Positions 32,802-41,596 of a DNA stretch of 64,000 nucleotides are shown piece by piece (the first letter of the stretch is position 1; every line of letters starts with the position of its first letter). Below the pieces are notes generated by a model. That model ran no database searches, was not told where the DNA came from, and was given only the letters and a program-made list of their open reading frames with translations. The position numbers and the translations under genes were made by a program. This DNA is from Micromonospora sp. C28SCA-DRY-2 (GTDB taxonomy: Bacteria > Actinomycetota > Actinomycetes > Mycobacteriales > Micromonosporaceae), in NCBI RefSeq assembly GCF_030519475.1, contig NZ_JAUMKD010000002.1, positions 739,501 through 803,500 on the forward strand, written 5' to 3'.

Positions 32802-32807
32802 AGACTA
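32802..32807 (-). promoter_or_regulatory. -10 box candidate for the pheA operon
   Basis: TAGTCT on the minus strand, about 50 nt before the pheA start; no convincing -35 box. Confidence 0.3.
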
Positions 32808-32858
32808 GCGTCCGCCGCCGCGCTCGCGGAGCCCGCCGCGATCGACGGCGATCAGCGG

Positions 32859-33965
32859 TCAGTCGCGCAGCCGGCCCGGGACCGCCGCGACGTGCTCGTC
32901 CGACTCGGTCAGCGCCACCCGGACGTGCTGCCCGCCGGCCGGCCCGTAGAGGGCGCCGGCGGCGACCAGGATGCCCCGGCGGGCCAGCCAGTCGACCGTC
33001 TGCCAGCAGTCCTCACCCCGGGTCATCCAGAGGTAGAGCCCCGCCTCGGAGTGCTCGATGGTGAACCCGGCGGCGGTGAACGCGGCGTGCAGCCGCTCCC
33101 GCCGGGCCCGGTAGCGCTCCCGCTGCTCGTCGGCGTGCCGCTCGTCGCCCAGCGCGGCCACCATGGCGGCCTGCACCGGCGCCGGCACGATCATCCCGGC
33201 GTGCTTGCGGACCTTGAGCAGCTCGGCCACCAGCGCCGGGTCGCCGGCCACCAGACCGGCCCGGTAGCCGGCGAGGTTGGACCGCTTGGAGAGCGAGTGC
33301 AGCGCCAGCACGCCGTCGTACGAGCCGCCGCAGACCTCGGGCGAGAGCACCGAGACCGGCTCGGCGGACCAGCCCAGCGGCAGGTAGCACTCGTCGCTGG
33401 CGACCACCGCGCCGCGCTCCCGGGCCCAGTCGACGACCTTGCGCAGGTGGGCGGCGGGCAGCACCCGGCCGGTCGGGTTGCCGGGCGAGTTGACCCAGAC
33501 CAGCCGCACCCGGGGCGTCGGGCCGACCGCGGTCAGCGAGTCCGTCCGCACCGTGGTGGCGCCGGCGAGCCGGGCCCCGTCCTCGTAGGTGGGATAGCAG
33601 ACGGACGGGATCACCACCACGTCGCCGGGGCCGAGCCCGAGCAGCGTGGGCAGCCAGGCCACCAGTTCCTTGGAGCCGATCGTGGGCAGCACGCCCAGCC
33701 CGTCGACGCCGGCGCCGCAGGCCCGGGCGACCCAGGCCGCGATCGCGTCCCGCAGCGCGGGGGTGCCGGCGGTCAGCGGGTAGCCGGGCGCGTCCGACGC
33801 GTCGGCCAGCGCCCGCCGGATCACCTCGGGGACCGGGTCGACCGGCGTACCCATGGAGAGGTTGATCATGCCGGCCGGATGCGCCGCGGCCAGCGCGGCC
33901 GCGGCGTCCAGGGCGTCCCAGGTGAACTCGGGCAGCCGCGACGAGACCGGCCCGGGCCGGTTCAG
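32859..33965 (-). CDS. dapC: succinyldiaminopimelate transaminase DapC
   Basis: A 368-residue fold-type I PLP aminotransferase for lysine/DAP synthesis. Motifs: [48 protein letters not shown] and the Schiff-base lysine in [13 protein letters not shown]. No ATG, GTG or TTG lies between the family's expected start and the ferredoxin gene. The best start is a CTG (33965) overlapping the ferredoxin stop as CTGA, with GGAGAGGG 3 nt before it. The fdx-dapC order is the same as Rv1177-Rv1178. Confidence 0.88.
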   Translation of the reverse strand: MNRPGPVSSRLPEFTWDALDAAAALAAAHPAGMINLSMGTPVDPVPEVIRRALADASDAPGYPLTAGTPALRDAIAAWVARACGAGVDGLGVLPTIGSKELVAWLPTLLGLGPGDVVVIPSVCYPTYEDGARLAGATTVRTDSLTAVGPTPRVRLVWVNSPGNPTGRVLPAAHLRKVVDWARERGAVVASDECYLPLGWSAEPVSVLSPEVCGGSYDGVLALHSLSKRSNLAGYRAGLVAGDPALVAELLKVRKHAGMIVPAPVQAAMVAALGDERHADEQRERYRARRERLHAAFTAAGFTIEHSEAGLYLWMTRGEDCWQTVDWLARRGILVAAGALYGPAGGQHVRVALTESDEHVAAVPGRLRD

Positions 33966-34288
33966 TGGCCCTCTCCGCGCGGCGGCTGGGCGGCGACGAA
34001 GGTCGCGTCCTTCTCCACCTTGCCGATCTTCGAGGCGCCGCCGGGCGAGCCGAGGTCCTCGAAGAACTCGTAGTTGGCCGCGGTGTAGTCCTTCCACTGC
34101 TCCGGCACGTCGTCCTCGTAGAAGATCGCCTCGACCGGGCAGACCGGCTCACAGGCACCACAGTCGACGCACTCGTCGGGGTGGATGTAGAGCATCCGGT
34201 TGCCCTCGTAAATGCAGTCGACCGGGCACTCTTCGATGCATGCCTTGTCGAGCACATCCACGCACGGCTCGGCGATGATGTAGGTCAC
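33962..34288 (-). CDS. fdxA: 7Fe ferredoxin (FdxA/FdxC type)
   Basis: A 108-residue ferredoxin with one [3Fe-4S] and one [4Fe-4S] cluster, a cytoplasmic electron carrier. The first cluster uses [17 protein letters not shown]; the second [15 protein letters not shown]. The length and the C-terminal tail ([11 protein letters not shown]) fit the actinobacterial FdxA/FdxC family. GTG 34288 (VTYIIAEPC) follows GGAGGAGA by 7 nt; an upstream in-frame start would add six Arg-rich residues. It overlaps dapC by 4 nt. Confidence 0.93.
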   Translation of the reverse strand: MTYIIAEPCVDVLDKACIEECPVDCIYEGNRMLYIHPDECVDCGACEPVCPVEAIFYEDDVPEQWKDYTAANYEFFEDLGSPGGASKIGKVEKDATFVAAQPPRGEGH

Positions 34289-34335
34289 CGATCTTCTCCT
34301 CCGCAAGACACGCCGCGATCACCCGCGACGGTTAG

Positions 34336-34345
34336 AGCCTAGTAT
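34336..34345. promoter_or_regulatory. overlapping divergent -10 boxes (fdxA and GNAT gene)
   Basis: TAGGCT on the minus strand (34336-34341) and TAGTAT on the plus strand (34340-34345) overlap by two bases. They could serve fdxA (leader ~40 nt) and the GNAT gene (leader ~15-20 nt). Confidence 0.4.
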
Positions 34346-34367
34346 CTCGCCGGGGAGGGGGTCGATC

Positions 34368-35330
34368 GTGCTCGGTCAGCAGGATGTGGGCCACCGCGTG
34401 GTGGTACGCCGGATTGTGGGGATTCGCGAAGGCAGACCCCTGTTCTCGGACGCCCTCGGCGAGCTGGTCGAGCTGAGCGAGACCCATCTCACCCTCACCA
34501 CCGCGCAGGGGCGGCTCCAGGTGCCCCGGTCGGAGGTGCACCGGGCCAAGCGGGTGCCGCCGTCGCGCCGGCCGACCGCCGCCGCGGTGAGCGCCCTGGA
34601 ACTGGCCGCCGACGAGGCCTGGCCCGCGCCCACCCGGGGCCGGCTCGGCGGCTGGCTGCTGCGCAGCGCGGACGGCTGGACCGGCCGGGCCAACAGCGCC
34701 CTGCCGGTGGGCGACCCGGACCGCCCGCTGCCGGCGGCGGTGGACGCGGTCGTCCGCTGGTACGCCGAGCGCGGACAGCCCGCCCTGGTGAACACCCCGC
34801 TGCCGCTGGCCGCGCCGGTCGGCGCGGAACTGGACGCGCGGGGCTGGCACAGCCGCCCGCCGGTGCTGGTGCAGACGGTGCCGCTGGCCGCGCTGCCGCC
34901 CGGCCCGCCGGAGCGCGCCGGGGCACCGCCGGTCGAGCTGGCCGGCTCGCCCTCCGACGACTGGCTGGCGATCGCCGCCGGCCGCAAGGGCGGCCTGCCG
35001 GACGCCGCCCGGCACGTGCTCACCGCCGTGGACCAGGTCCGCTTCGCCCAGGTGTACGCCGCCGGCACGCTGGTCGCGGTCGGCCGGGGCACGGTCACCG
35101 GCGGCGGGCGGTGGCTCGGGCTGAGCCTGATCGAGGTGCTGCCCGAGGCGCGGCGGCAGGGCCTGGCCGGCCGGGTGATCCGGGCGCTCGCGGCCTGGGG
35201 CGCGGCGACCGGGGCCAGCCACGCCTTCCTCCAGGTCGAGCAGCGCAACACCGGGGCGGTGGCGCTCTACCGTGGGCTCGGCTTCACCACCCACCACACC
35301 TACCTGACCCGGGTCGCCCCGGAAGCTTGA
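34368..35330 (+). CDS. GNAT-family N-acetyltransferase with N-terminal extension
   Basis: A 320-residue protein. The C-terminal ~130 residues are a GNAT domain: LGLSLIEVLPEARRQGLAGRVIRAL (acetyl-CoA binding, R-x-x-G-x-A) and LQVEQRNTGAVALYRGLGF. The first ~70 residues form a small beta domain (VGHRVVVRRIVGIREGRPLFSDALGEL) like that seen in other actinobacterial proteins at this locus. The acceptor is unknown. GTG 34368 follows GGGGAGGGGG by 6 nt. Divergent from fdxA-dapC. Confidence 0.85.
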   Translation: MLGQQDVGHRVVVRRIVGIREGRPLFSDALGELVELSETHLTLTTAQGRLQVPRSEVHRAKRVPPSRRPTAAAVSALELAADEAWPAPTRGRLGGWLLRSADGWTGRANSALPVGDPDRPLPAAVDAVVRWYAERGQPALVNTPLPLAAPVGAELDARGWHSRPPVLVQTVPLAALPPGPPERAGAPPVELAGSPSDDWLAIAAGRKGGLPDAARHVLTAVDQVRFAQVYAAGTLVAVGRGTVTGGGRWLGLSLIEVLPEARRQGLAGRVIRALAAWGAATGASHAFLQVEQRNTGAVALYRGLGFTTHHTYLTRVAPEA

Positions 35331-35417
35331 CCGACACGGGATCCGGGCTATCGGGGTGTCCCGGTGACCAGGACACCGCGACATCCCGGACGGCGAGTGG
35401 ATCAGGCCGGGCGCGGG

Positions 35418-35888
35418 TCAGCGCCGGACCGGGCGGCGCGGCTTCGCGGTCTTGATCTCGGCGTACCGCTTCAGGGTCTGCGAGCGGTGGTCGAGGCCGA
35501 GCGCGGTGAGGACCAGGTAGCCGAGCAGCACTCCGGCCGCGGCGGCGGCGAGGTAGAGCCAGATCTGCGCGAAGAACGTGCCCGCGCCCCCGCCGAACGG
35601 GTTCTGCCCCACCAGCAGCGGCCCGACCAGCACGGTCAGCAGCAACGCGAGGCCCACCCCGGCGGCCATGTCGGCCCCCCAGCGACCCACCGGCCGGCGC
35701 CGGCCCCAGACGAACGCGAGCCCGGCCAGCACCAGGCCGATCACCACGAACATCCCGAGCGACACCCGGTCGGCGGCAGCGGTGTCGTCGGCACCGTCGA
35801 AGCCGAACCGGATGATCAGCCGGGCGACCACGTTGACCGCGAACAGCGCGACCGCGAGCAAACCGATCGCGCGCCACCGCTCCCTCAT
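35418..35888 (-). CDS. membrane protein of unknown function
   Basis: A 156-residue protein with about four membrane helices (IGLLAVALFAVNVVARLII, LGMFVVIGLVLAGLAFVW, AAGVGLALLLTVLVGPLLV, WLYLAAAAAGVLLGYLVLTAL) and a basic C-terminus (YAEIKTAKPRRPVRR). I do not recognise the family. GGGAGGCG precedes ATG 35888. It follows another membrane protein gene and mshB on the same strand, but with an 81-nt gap. Confidence 0.7.
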   Translation of the reverse strand: MRERWRAIGLLAVALFAVNVVARLIIRFGFDGADDTAAADRVSLGMFVVIGLVLAGLAFVWGRRRPVGRWGADMAAGVGLALLLTVLVGPLLVGQNPFGGGAGTFFAQIWLYLAAAAAGVLLGYLVLTALGLDHRSQTLKRYAEIKTAKPRRPVRR

Positions 35889-35969
35889 CGCACGCCTCCC
35901 GCCGTACTCGCGCCCGCCGCGGCGGCGGGCTTCCTGGCAGGAATACTTACCACCGGAAGCTGTGTGTCG

Positions 35970-36431
35970 TCAGTCCCGCTCGGGTGCCGGCGGCGGGGCG
36001 GCCAGGATCTGCCGGAAGCCCATCACCGCGAAGGTCATCGCGCCGGCCACGATCATCGCCAGCCCGACCCAGTTGTCGCCGGCGACCAGCAGGTCACCCT
36101 CGTCGGTACGGACCGCGGCGACCGCCATCAGCAGGAACCAGGGCACCGCGGGCAGCGCCACCGCCCAGCGGCGGCCGACCGTCTCGTGGGCGAACCAGCT
36201 CAGCGCGATGTTGGCGCCGATCGCGACGAGCACCGAGACGCCGATCAGCTGGCCGCCGACCCGGACCGTGGCGAGCAGCAGCTCCAGCACCGCGGTCACC
36301 ACCCCGGCGATTACCGCCACCAGGCCGCCGGCCCAGCGCAGCGCGAGGTCGAGCAGCGGATTCGGCCGCCCGGGCGGCGGCGGGACGGTCTCGTCCGGGG
36401 CGACCGACATCGGCGCGGCGGGCAGGGTCAC
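35970..36431 (-). CDS. membrane protein of unknown function, coupled to mshB
   Basis: A 153-residue protein with four likely membrane helices ([75 protein letters not shown]). The family is not recognised. The GTG at 36431 overlaps the mshB stop as GTGA, which I use to place the start; ATG 36410 is a shorter alternative. The coupling suggests co-expression with mshB, though a role in mycothiol metabolism would be a guess. Confidence 0.7.
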   Translation of the reverse strand: MTLPAAPMSVAPDETVPPPPGRPNPLLDLALRWAGGLVAVIAGVVTAVLELLLATVRVGGQLIGVSVLVAIGANIALSWFAHETVGRRWAVALPAVPWFLLMAVAAVRTDEGDLLVAGDNWVGLAMIVAGAMTFAVMGFRQILAAPPPAPERD

Positions 36432-37345
36432 CGGAGACCGGCCGCCGCGACCGGGGACCGGTCCGGGCCGTCGGCCACGTCCAGCCCGGCGAACAGGTCG
36501 TCCTCCCAGCCGTACGGCCCGGAGCCCGGCCCCTTCTCCCCCACCGCGAGGGTGTAGTACTCCACGCCCATGAACTCGCTGCCGAAGTTGCCGGCGATCG
36601 AGTAGAGCCACGAGGTGGCCGGGATCTGGGTGGCGTGCGCGCGCATCGCGGCCTCCTTGGCCGCGTGCCGCTCGGTGGCGTCGATCCGGGCGGCGATCTC
36701 CTCGTCCGGGGTGCCGAAGGGTAGCTCGGAGAGGTCCTCGATGCCGGCGAAGGGGTTGTCCGACGACTCGACGAAGTGGTTCATGCCGGCCTCCAGCACG
36801 CTCAGCGGCATGGCCGTCCAGTAGACCTTCGCCGGGGCGAAGCCCTCCGCGGCGGCCAGTTGGTGCGCGCGCATCGCCACCCGGTGCGCCTGGATGTGGT
36901 CCGGGTGGCCGTAGAAGCCGTTGTCGTCGTACGTGATCATGACCTGGGGGCGGACCTCCCGCATGACCTCCACCAGGTGCCCGGCGGCCTCGTCGAGGTC
37001 GGCCTGCCAGAAGGCCCGGGGGTGCTCGTTGGTCGGCAGCCCCATCATCCCGGAGTCGCGGTAGCGGCCGGCCCCGCCGAGGAAGCGGTGGTCGGTGACG
37101 CCGAGCGCGGCGCAGGCGGCCGCCAGCTCGGCGATGCGGTAGCCACCGAGCTGGTCGGCCTCGGCGGCGGCGAGCTGGGCCAGCGCCGGCACGTGGATCT
37201 CACCCTCCTCGCCGAGGGTGCAGGTCACCAGGGTGACGTGGGCGCCGGTGGCCGCGTAGTGGGCCATGGTCGATCCGGTGCCGATGGACTCGTCGTCAGG
37301 GTGCGCGTGGACCAGCAGCAGGCGTCGGTCGGGCAGCGTCGTCAC
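36428..37345 (-). CDS. mshB: MshB, N-acetyl-glucosaminyl-inositol deacetylase (mycothiol synthesis)
   Basis: A 305-residue zinc deacetylase of the LmbE family that deacetylates GlcNAc-Ins in mycothiol synthesis. The zinc motif AHPDDE is near the N-terminus, GHPDH in the middle ([16 protein letters not shown]), and conserved MshB blocks [20 protein letters not shown] and PFGTPDEEI are present, which separate it from Mca. The start is GTG 37345: TAGAGT lies 7 nt upstream, a leaderless signature; GTG 37354 would overlap that box. It overlaps the next membrane gene by 4 nt. Confidence 0.92.
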   Translation of the reverse strand: MTTLPDRRLLLVHAHPDDESIGTGSTMAHYAATGAHVTLVTCTLGEEGEIHVPALAQLAAAEADQLGGYRIAELAAACAALGVTDHRFLGGAGRYRDSGMMGLPTNEHPRAFWQADLDEAAGHLVEVMREVRPQVMITYDDNGFYGHPDHIQAHRVAMRAHQLAAAEGFAPAKVYWTAMPLSVLEAGMNHFVESSDNPFAGIEDLSELPFGTPDEEIAARIDATERHAAKEAAMRAHATQIPATSWLYSIAGNFGSEFMGVEYYTLAVGEKGPGSGPYGWEDDLFAGLDVADGPDRSPVAAAGLR

Positions 37346-37352
37346 GACGGTC

Positions 37353-37358
37353 ACTCTA
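37353..37358 (-). promoter_or_regulatory. -10 box for leaderless mshB
   Basis: TAGAGT on the minus strand, 7 nt before the GTG at 37345. Confidence 0.5.
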
Positions 37359-37427
37359 ACCGGCGGTTCTCCCCCGCCGGCCGGTACGCGTCCAGGCAGG
37401 TCGGCCACATCACCCCGGACGCCGCTC

Positions 37428-37433
37428 TACGAT
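37428..37433 (+). promoter_or_regulatory. -10 box for leaderless S9 peptidase gene
   Basis: TACGAT, 7 nt before the GTG at 37441. Confidence 0.5.
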
Positions 37434-37440
37434 CTGGCCT

Positions 37441-39582
37441 GTGGACTTTCCGGAGCTGGCCGCCCGTACCCGCCGGTTCAGCCACGGTGCGCCGCGTGCC
37501 GTCTCGGTGACCGAGGACGGTTCCCGGGTGGTCTTCCTGCGCTCCGCCGGCCCGGAGGATCCCGCCGACGCGCTCTGGCTGCTGGACGTCGCCAGCGGCG
37601 AGGAACGGCTGGTCGCCGACCCGACCGCGCTGCTCGGCGCGGACGCCGACGGCGCCGCGCTCGGTCCGGGTGAGCGGGCGCTGCGCGAGCGGCTGCGGCT
37701 CAGCGCCGCCGGCATCGGCTCGTACGCCCTCGACGGGGCCGGCCGGGTGGCCGTGTTCGCGCTGGCCGGCCGGCTGTTCCGGGCCGACCTGGTGCACGGC
37801 GACGTGGTCGAGGTGGCCGCGGTCGGGCCGGTGCTCGACCCCCGGCCCGACCCGACCGGGCAGCGGCTGGCGTACGTCACCGACGCCGCCGAGGGGGTCC
37901 GCCGCGGGCAGTTGCGGGTGGTCGAGCCGGACGGTACCGACAACCTGCTGGCCGGCGAGGACTCCGGGGTCACCTGGGGGCTGGCCGAGCACATCGCGGC
38001 CGAGGAGTTCGACCGGTTCCGCGGCTACTGGTGGGCACCGGACGGCCGCTCGGTGCTGGCCGCGCGGGTGGACGAGTCCCGGCTGGCCCGGTGGCACCTG
38101 CACGACCCGGCCGAGCCGGCGAGCCCGCCCAGCACCGTCGCGTACCCCCGGGCCGGCGGGCCGAACGCCGAGGTCAGCCTGCACCTGCTCGACCTCGACG
38201 GCGGCTGGGTCGACGTGCACTGGGACCGCGAGACCTACCCCTACCTGACCTCGGTGCAGTGGGCCGACGGCGGCCCGCTGATCACCGTGCTGCGCCGCTC
38301 CCAGCAGCACGGGCTGGTGCTGGCCGTCGACCCGCGCACCGGGGAGACCCAGGTGCACGCGGAGCTGGCCGACCCGCGCTGGGTGGAGCCGATCGCCGGC
38401 ACCCCGGCGCACCTGCCGGACGGCCGGGTGCTGGTCGGCGGCGAGCTGGCCCACGACGGGTACGACGCGCGCTGCCTCTTCGCCGACGGCACCCTGCTCA
38501 CCCCGCCCTCGCTCTACGTGCGGCGGGTGGTGGGCCGGCTGCCGGGCGGCTCGGGCCCGGCCGACCTGCTGGTGGAGGCGAGCGACGGCGAGCCGAGCGA
38601 GCGGCACCTGTTCCGGGTCCGGACGACCATCGGCGGCGGCGTGGACGCCCGCCGGCTCACCACCGACCCGGGCTGGCACACCGGCGCGGTCGGCGGGGAC
38701 GTGCTGGTGGTGGGGAGCGCCACGCTGGACCATCCGGGCGTCCGGTGGACGGTGTACCAGGGCGAGCGGGAGGTGGCGGTGCTCCGTTCGCTGGCCGCCA
38801 CCCCGCCGTACTCGCCGCTGCCGCTGCTGGAGCGGGTGACCGACCGGCGGCTGCCGAGCGCCGTGCTCTACCCCGACAACCACGTCACCGGTCGCCGGCT
38901 GCCGGTGCTGCTGGACATCTACGGCGGCCCGGGGCATCAGGAGGTGGTCGCCGCCCGGGCGGCCTGGCTGGAGCGGCAGTGGTGGGCCGACGCCGGCTTC
39001 GCGGTGGTGGTGGTGGACAACCGGGGCACGCCCGGGGTGGCCCCGTCGTTCGAGAAGGCGATCCACCGGCGGGTGGCCGACGTGGTCCTGCTCGACCAGG
39101 TGGACGCGCTCACCGCGCTGGCGGAGAAGCATCCCGACCTCGACCTGGGCCGGGTGGCCGTGCGGGGCTGGTCGTTCGGGGGCTGGCTGGCCGGGTTGGC
39201 GGTGCTGCGGCATCCGGAGCTGTTCCGGTGCGGCATCGTCGGTGCGCCGGTGACCGACTGGGCCCTCTACGACACCGCGTACACCGAGCGCTACCTGGGC
39301 CTGCCCGACGACGGGATGGACGTCTACGCGCACCACTCGCTGGTGGAACTGGCCGGCGAGCCGGTGACCGGCCCGGAGCAGGCCCGACCGCTGCTGCTGG
39401 TGCACGGCCTGGCCGACGACAACGTGGTGGCGGCGCACACGCTGCGGCTCTCGGCGGCGCTGCTGGCCACCGGTCGCCCGCACAGCGTGCTGCCGCTGAC
39501 CGGGGCCACCCACATGGCCGCCGGCGGCACCGCCGAGCGGCTGCTGAAGCTGGAGCTGGACTTCCTCCGCACCCACCTGTGA
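37441..39582 (+). CDS. S9-family peptidase, dipeptidyl-peptidase IV-like
   Basis: A 713-residue prolyl-oligopeptidase-clan enzyme. An N-terminal beta-propeller (~1-460) includes the DPP-IV substrate-anchoring Glu pair in HIAAEEFDRFRGYWW. The catalytic domain has the nucleophile in RGWSFGGW, Asp in LADDNV and His in GATHMA. No signal peptide, so it should act in the cytoplasm, likely on imported peptides; an oligopeptide ABC importer is encoded next door on the opposite strand. The GTG start is leaderless-like. A long hairpin follows. Confidence 0.9.
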   Translation: MDFPELAARTRRFSHGAPRAVSVTEDGSRVVFLRSAGPEDPADALWLLDVASGEERLVADPTALLGADADGAALGPGERALRERLRLSAAGIGSYALDGAGRVAVFALAGRLFRADLVHGDVVEVAAVGPVLDPRPDPTGQRLAYVTDAAEGVRRGQLRVVEPDGTDNLLAGEDSGVTWGLAEHIAAEEFDRFRGYWWAPDGRSVLAARVDESRLARWHLHDPAEPASPPSTVAYPRAGGPNAEVSLHLLDLDGGWVDVHWDRETYPYLTSVQWADGGPLITVLRRSQQHGLVLAVDPRTGETQVHAELADPRWVEPIAGTPAHLPDGRVLVGGELAHDGYDARCLFADGTLLTPPSLYVRRVVGRLPGGSGPADLLVEASDGEPSERHLFRVRTTIGGGVDARRLTTDPGWHTGAVGGDVLVVGSATLDHPGVRWTVYQGEREVAVLRSLAATPPYSPLPLLERVTDRRLPSAVLYPDNHVTGRRLPVLLDIYGGPGHQEVVAARAAWLERQWWADAGFAVVVVDNRGTPGVAPSFEKAIHRRVADVVLLDQVDALTALAEKHPDLDLGRVAVRGWSFGGWLAGLAVLRHPELFRCGIVGAPVTDWALYDTAYTERYLGLPDDGMDVYAHHSLVELAGEPVTGPEQARPLLLVHGLADDNVVAAHTLRLSAALLATGRPHSVLPLTGATHMAAGGTAERLLKLELDFLRTHL

Positions 39583-39635
39583 GCCAGCGGCCCGCGCGGC
39601 GACGGCGGCGCGGCGGGACCACGCCCGGCGGAATC

Positions 39636-39679
39636 ACGGAGGCCCCGGTCGACGACGTTGTCGACCGGGGCCCGTCCGT
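39636..39679. terminator. bidirectional terminator hairpin
   Basis: A perfect 13-bp inverted repeat (39641-39653, 39660-39672) with a 6-nt loop, extended by ACGGA/TCCGT across a small bulge. It lies between the convergent S9 and solute-binding protein genes. Confidence 0.7.
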
Positions 39680-39696
39680 GCGGCTTGTGCCTGTGG

Positions 39697-41439
39697 TTAC
39701 TGCTTGACGTACGCGTTCACGAAGGACGGGTAGCCGAACACGCTGGAGACGAAGACGCCACCGGCCTTGGAGCCGTGCACGAGGTAGGCCACGTCGACGT
39801 AGAGCGGCACCACCGGGGCGTGCTCCTTCATGATCCGCTCGTCGAGCTTGGCCCACTCCGGGCCCTGCTCGGCCGGCGGCAGGGCCAGGATCCGGTCGAA
39901 CTCGGCGTTGATCGCCGGGTCGTTGAAGAACGCGCTGTTGCTGTTGCCCTCGGGCTTGATGGTGCGGCCGTCGTAGAGCACCGGCAGGATCGAGGCGCCG
40001 CTCGGCCAGTCCGCGGCCCAGTTACCGATGTACAGGTCCCAGGGGTTGTCCTTCTTCTTGACCTCGTCGAGCTTCGAGTCGTCCGGGATGTTGCGGACGG
40101 TGATCTTGAAGCCGGCCCGCTCCAGGTTGCCCTTGAGCTGGGTGCCGATCTGCTGCTCGGTCGTGCTGTCGGCGACGCCGAGGACCAGCTCCGGCGTCTG
40201 GCCGCCGAGCAGCTCCTTGGCCTTCTCGACGTTGCCGTTCGCGCCGGCCGGGTAGGCGTCGTACGCCTTGAAGCCGATCGTCGACGGCGGCATCAGCGTG
40301 GTCAGCGGCGACGCGACGGTCTGGCCGCCGACCGACTTGATCAGGCCCTCCCGGTCGATGGCGTAGTTCAGCGCCTGGCGGATCTTCAGGTCCTTGACCC
40401 GCTGGTTGTTGATGACGAGCTGGTTGGCGCTCGGCGTCGGGGAGAGGATGGTCCGCTGCTTGAGCGCCGGGTCGTTGGCGACCTTGGCGACCAGCGAGGC
40501 GGGCACGAAGTTCCAGGCGATGGCGCTCTGGTCGGCGCCGTTGTCCGCGATCACCCGGTTGTTGGCGGCGTCGGCGGTCGGGCCGAAGCTCCAGACGAAC
40601 TGGTCCGGGTACTGGTGCCGCACCGGGTCGGTGTTCGGGTCCCAGTGCGGGTTGCGGTCCAGGGTGAGCTGAACGCCGACCTGGTTCTTGGCGATCTTGT
40701 AGGGCCCCGACGAGAACGGCTGGTTGTCCAGGTTCACGCCGGTGTCCTTGTCCGCCGGCAGCGGCGCGGTGGTCGGCAGCGAGACCGCGAACGGCAGGTC
40801 ACAGCGGGGCTTGGCGAACTCGAAGCGCAGGGTCTTCGGGTCCGGGGTGGTCAGGCCCGGGGGCAGCGAGGTCTTGTTGGCCTTGAAGTCCCACTTGGTG
40901 TCGAACTGCGGGCTGTCGGCCAGCCACTCCTGGATGTAGGTCGGGCCGCCCGACAGGTCCGGGTCGAAGGAGCGGGCGATGCCGTACGCGATCTCCTTCG
41001 AGGTGATCGGCCGGCCGTCCTCGAACTTGACCCCGTCCTTGATCTTGAATTCCCAGACCTTGCAGTCGTTGTTGACGTTGGTGCCCGGCGTCTCGGCCAG
41101 GTCGCCGACGAGGACCAGGCCGCCCTTGCCGTCGTCCTTCCACGTGGTCAGGTAACGGGAGAACAGCGGCGACGCCATCAGGCCGGCGAACGAGTAGGTC
41201 CGCTGCGGGTCCAGGTGGGAGATGGGGGTCTCCCGGATGATCGTGAAGGTGCCGCCCTTCTGGGCGCCCGGCACCTCGGCCGCCGGACCCTTGGAGTCCT
41301 TCGGGTCCGTCGCGATGACGCCGGTCTGCTGCCGGTTCGTGTCTACCGTGGTGCCCTCGCCCGTGTTCTCCGAGCACGCACCCAATGCCACAACCAGAGC
41401 GATCGCGCCGCCTGCGGCGGCCGCCACGCGTGGTCGCAT
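39697..41439 (-). CDS. oligopeptide/dipeptide ABC transporter, solute-binding lipoprotein
   Basis: A 580-residue family 5 solute-binding protein. A lipoprotein signal with the lipobox LGAC is at the N-terminus (IALVVALGACSEN), so it is anchored outside the membrane. The SBP_bac_5 fold is supported by FAGLMASPLFSRYL, WEFKIKDGVKFEDGRPITSKEIAYGI and IRQALNYAIDREGL. GGAGGAGGTAGGAG precedes ATG 41439. It is the last gene of the five-gene transporter locus but has its own candidate promoter, which would allow higher expression than the membrane parts. Confidence 0.93.
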   Translation of the reverse strand: MRPRVAAAAGGAIALVVALGACSENTGEGTTVDTNRQQTGVIATDPKDSKGPAAEVPGAQKGGTFTIIRETPISHLDPQRTYSFAGLMASPLFSRYLTTWKDDGKGGLVLVGDLAETPGTNVNNDCKVWEFKIKDGVKFEDGRPITSKEIAYGIARSFDPDLSGGPTYIQEWLADSPQFDTKWDFKANKTSLPPGLTTPDPKTLRFEFAKPRCDLPFAVSLPTTAPLPADKDTGVNLDNQPFSSGPYKIAKNQVGVQLTLDRNPHWDPNTDPVRHQYPDQFVWSFGPTADAANNRVIADNGADQSAIAWNFVPASLVAKVANDPALKQRTILSPTPSANQLVINNQRVKDLKIRQALNYAIDREGLIKSVGGQTVASPLTTLMPPSTIGFKAYDAYPAGANGNVEKAKELLGGQTPELVLGVADSTTEQQIGTQLKGNLERAGFKITVRNIPDDSKLDEVKKKDNPWDLYIGNWAADWPSGASILPVLYDGRTIKPEGNSNSAFFNDPAINAEFDRILALPPAEQGPEWAKLDERIMKEHAPVVPLYVDVAYLVHGSKAGGVFVSSVFGYPSFVNAYVKQ

Positions 41440-41506
41440 CTCCTACCTCCTCCACCCAGGTGCCGCCGGGCGTGAACGCCGACGTCCCGAGGATCGTAAA
41501 GAAGAA

Positions 41507-41534
41507 AACCTACGAGTTGTGTAACAGTTGTCGA
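41507..41534 (-). promoter_or_regulatory. candidate promoter for the solute-binding protein gene
   Basis: On the minus strand TCGACA (41529-41534), a 16-nt spacer and TAGGTT (41507-41512), in an AT-rich stretch 70-95 nt before the ATG. Confidence 0.5.
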
Positions 41535-41596
41535 TAAATTTCACCGCCGCCCGGTCGGCGGGCGTTCGGGAGCGCGCGCCGGCCGGGACGGGCTGG

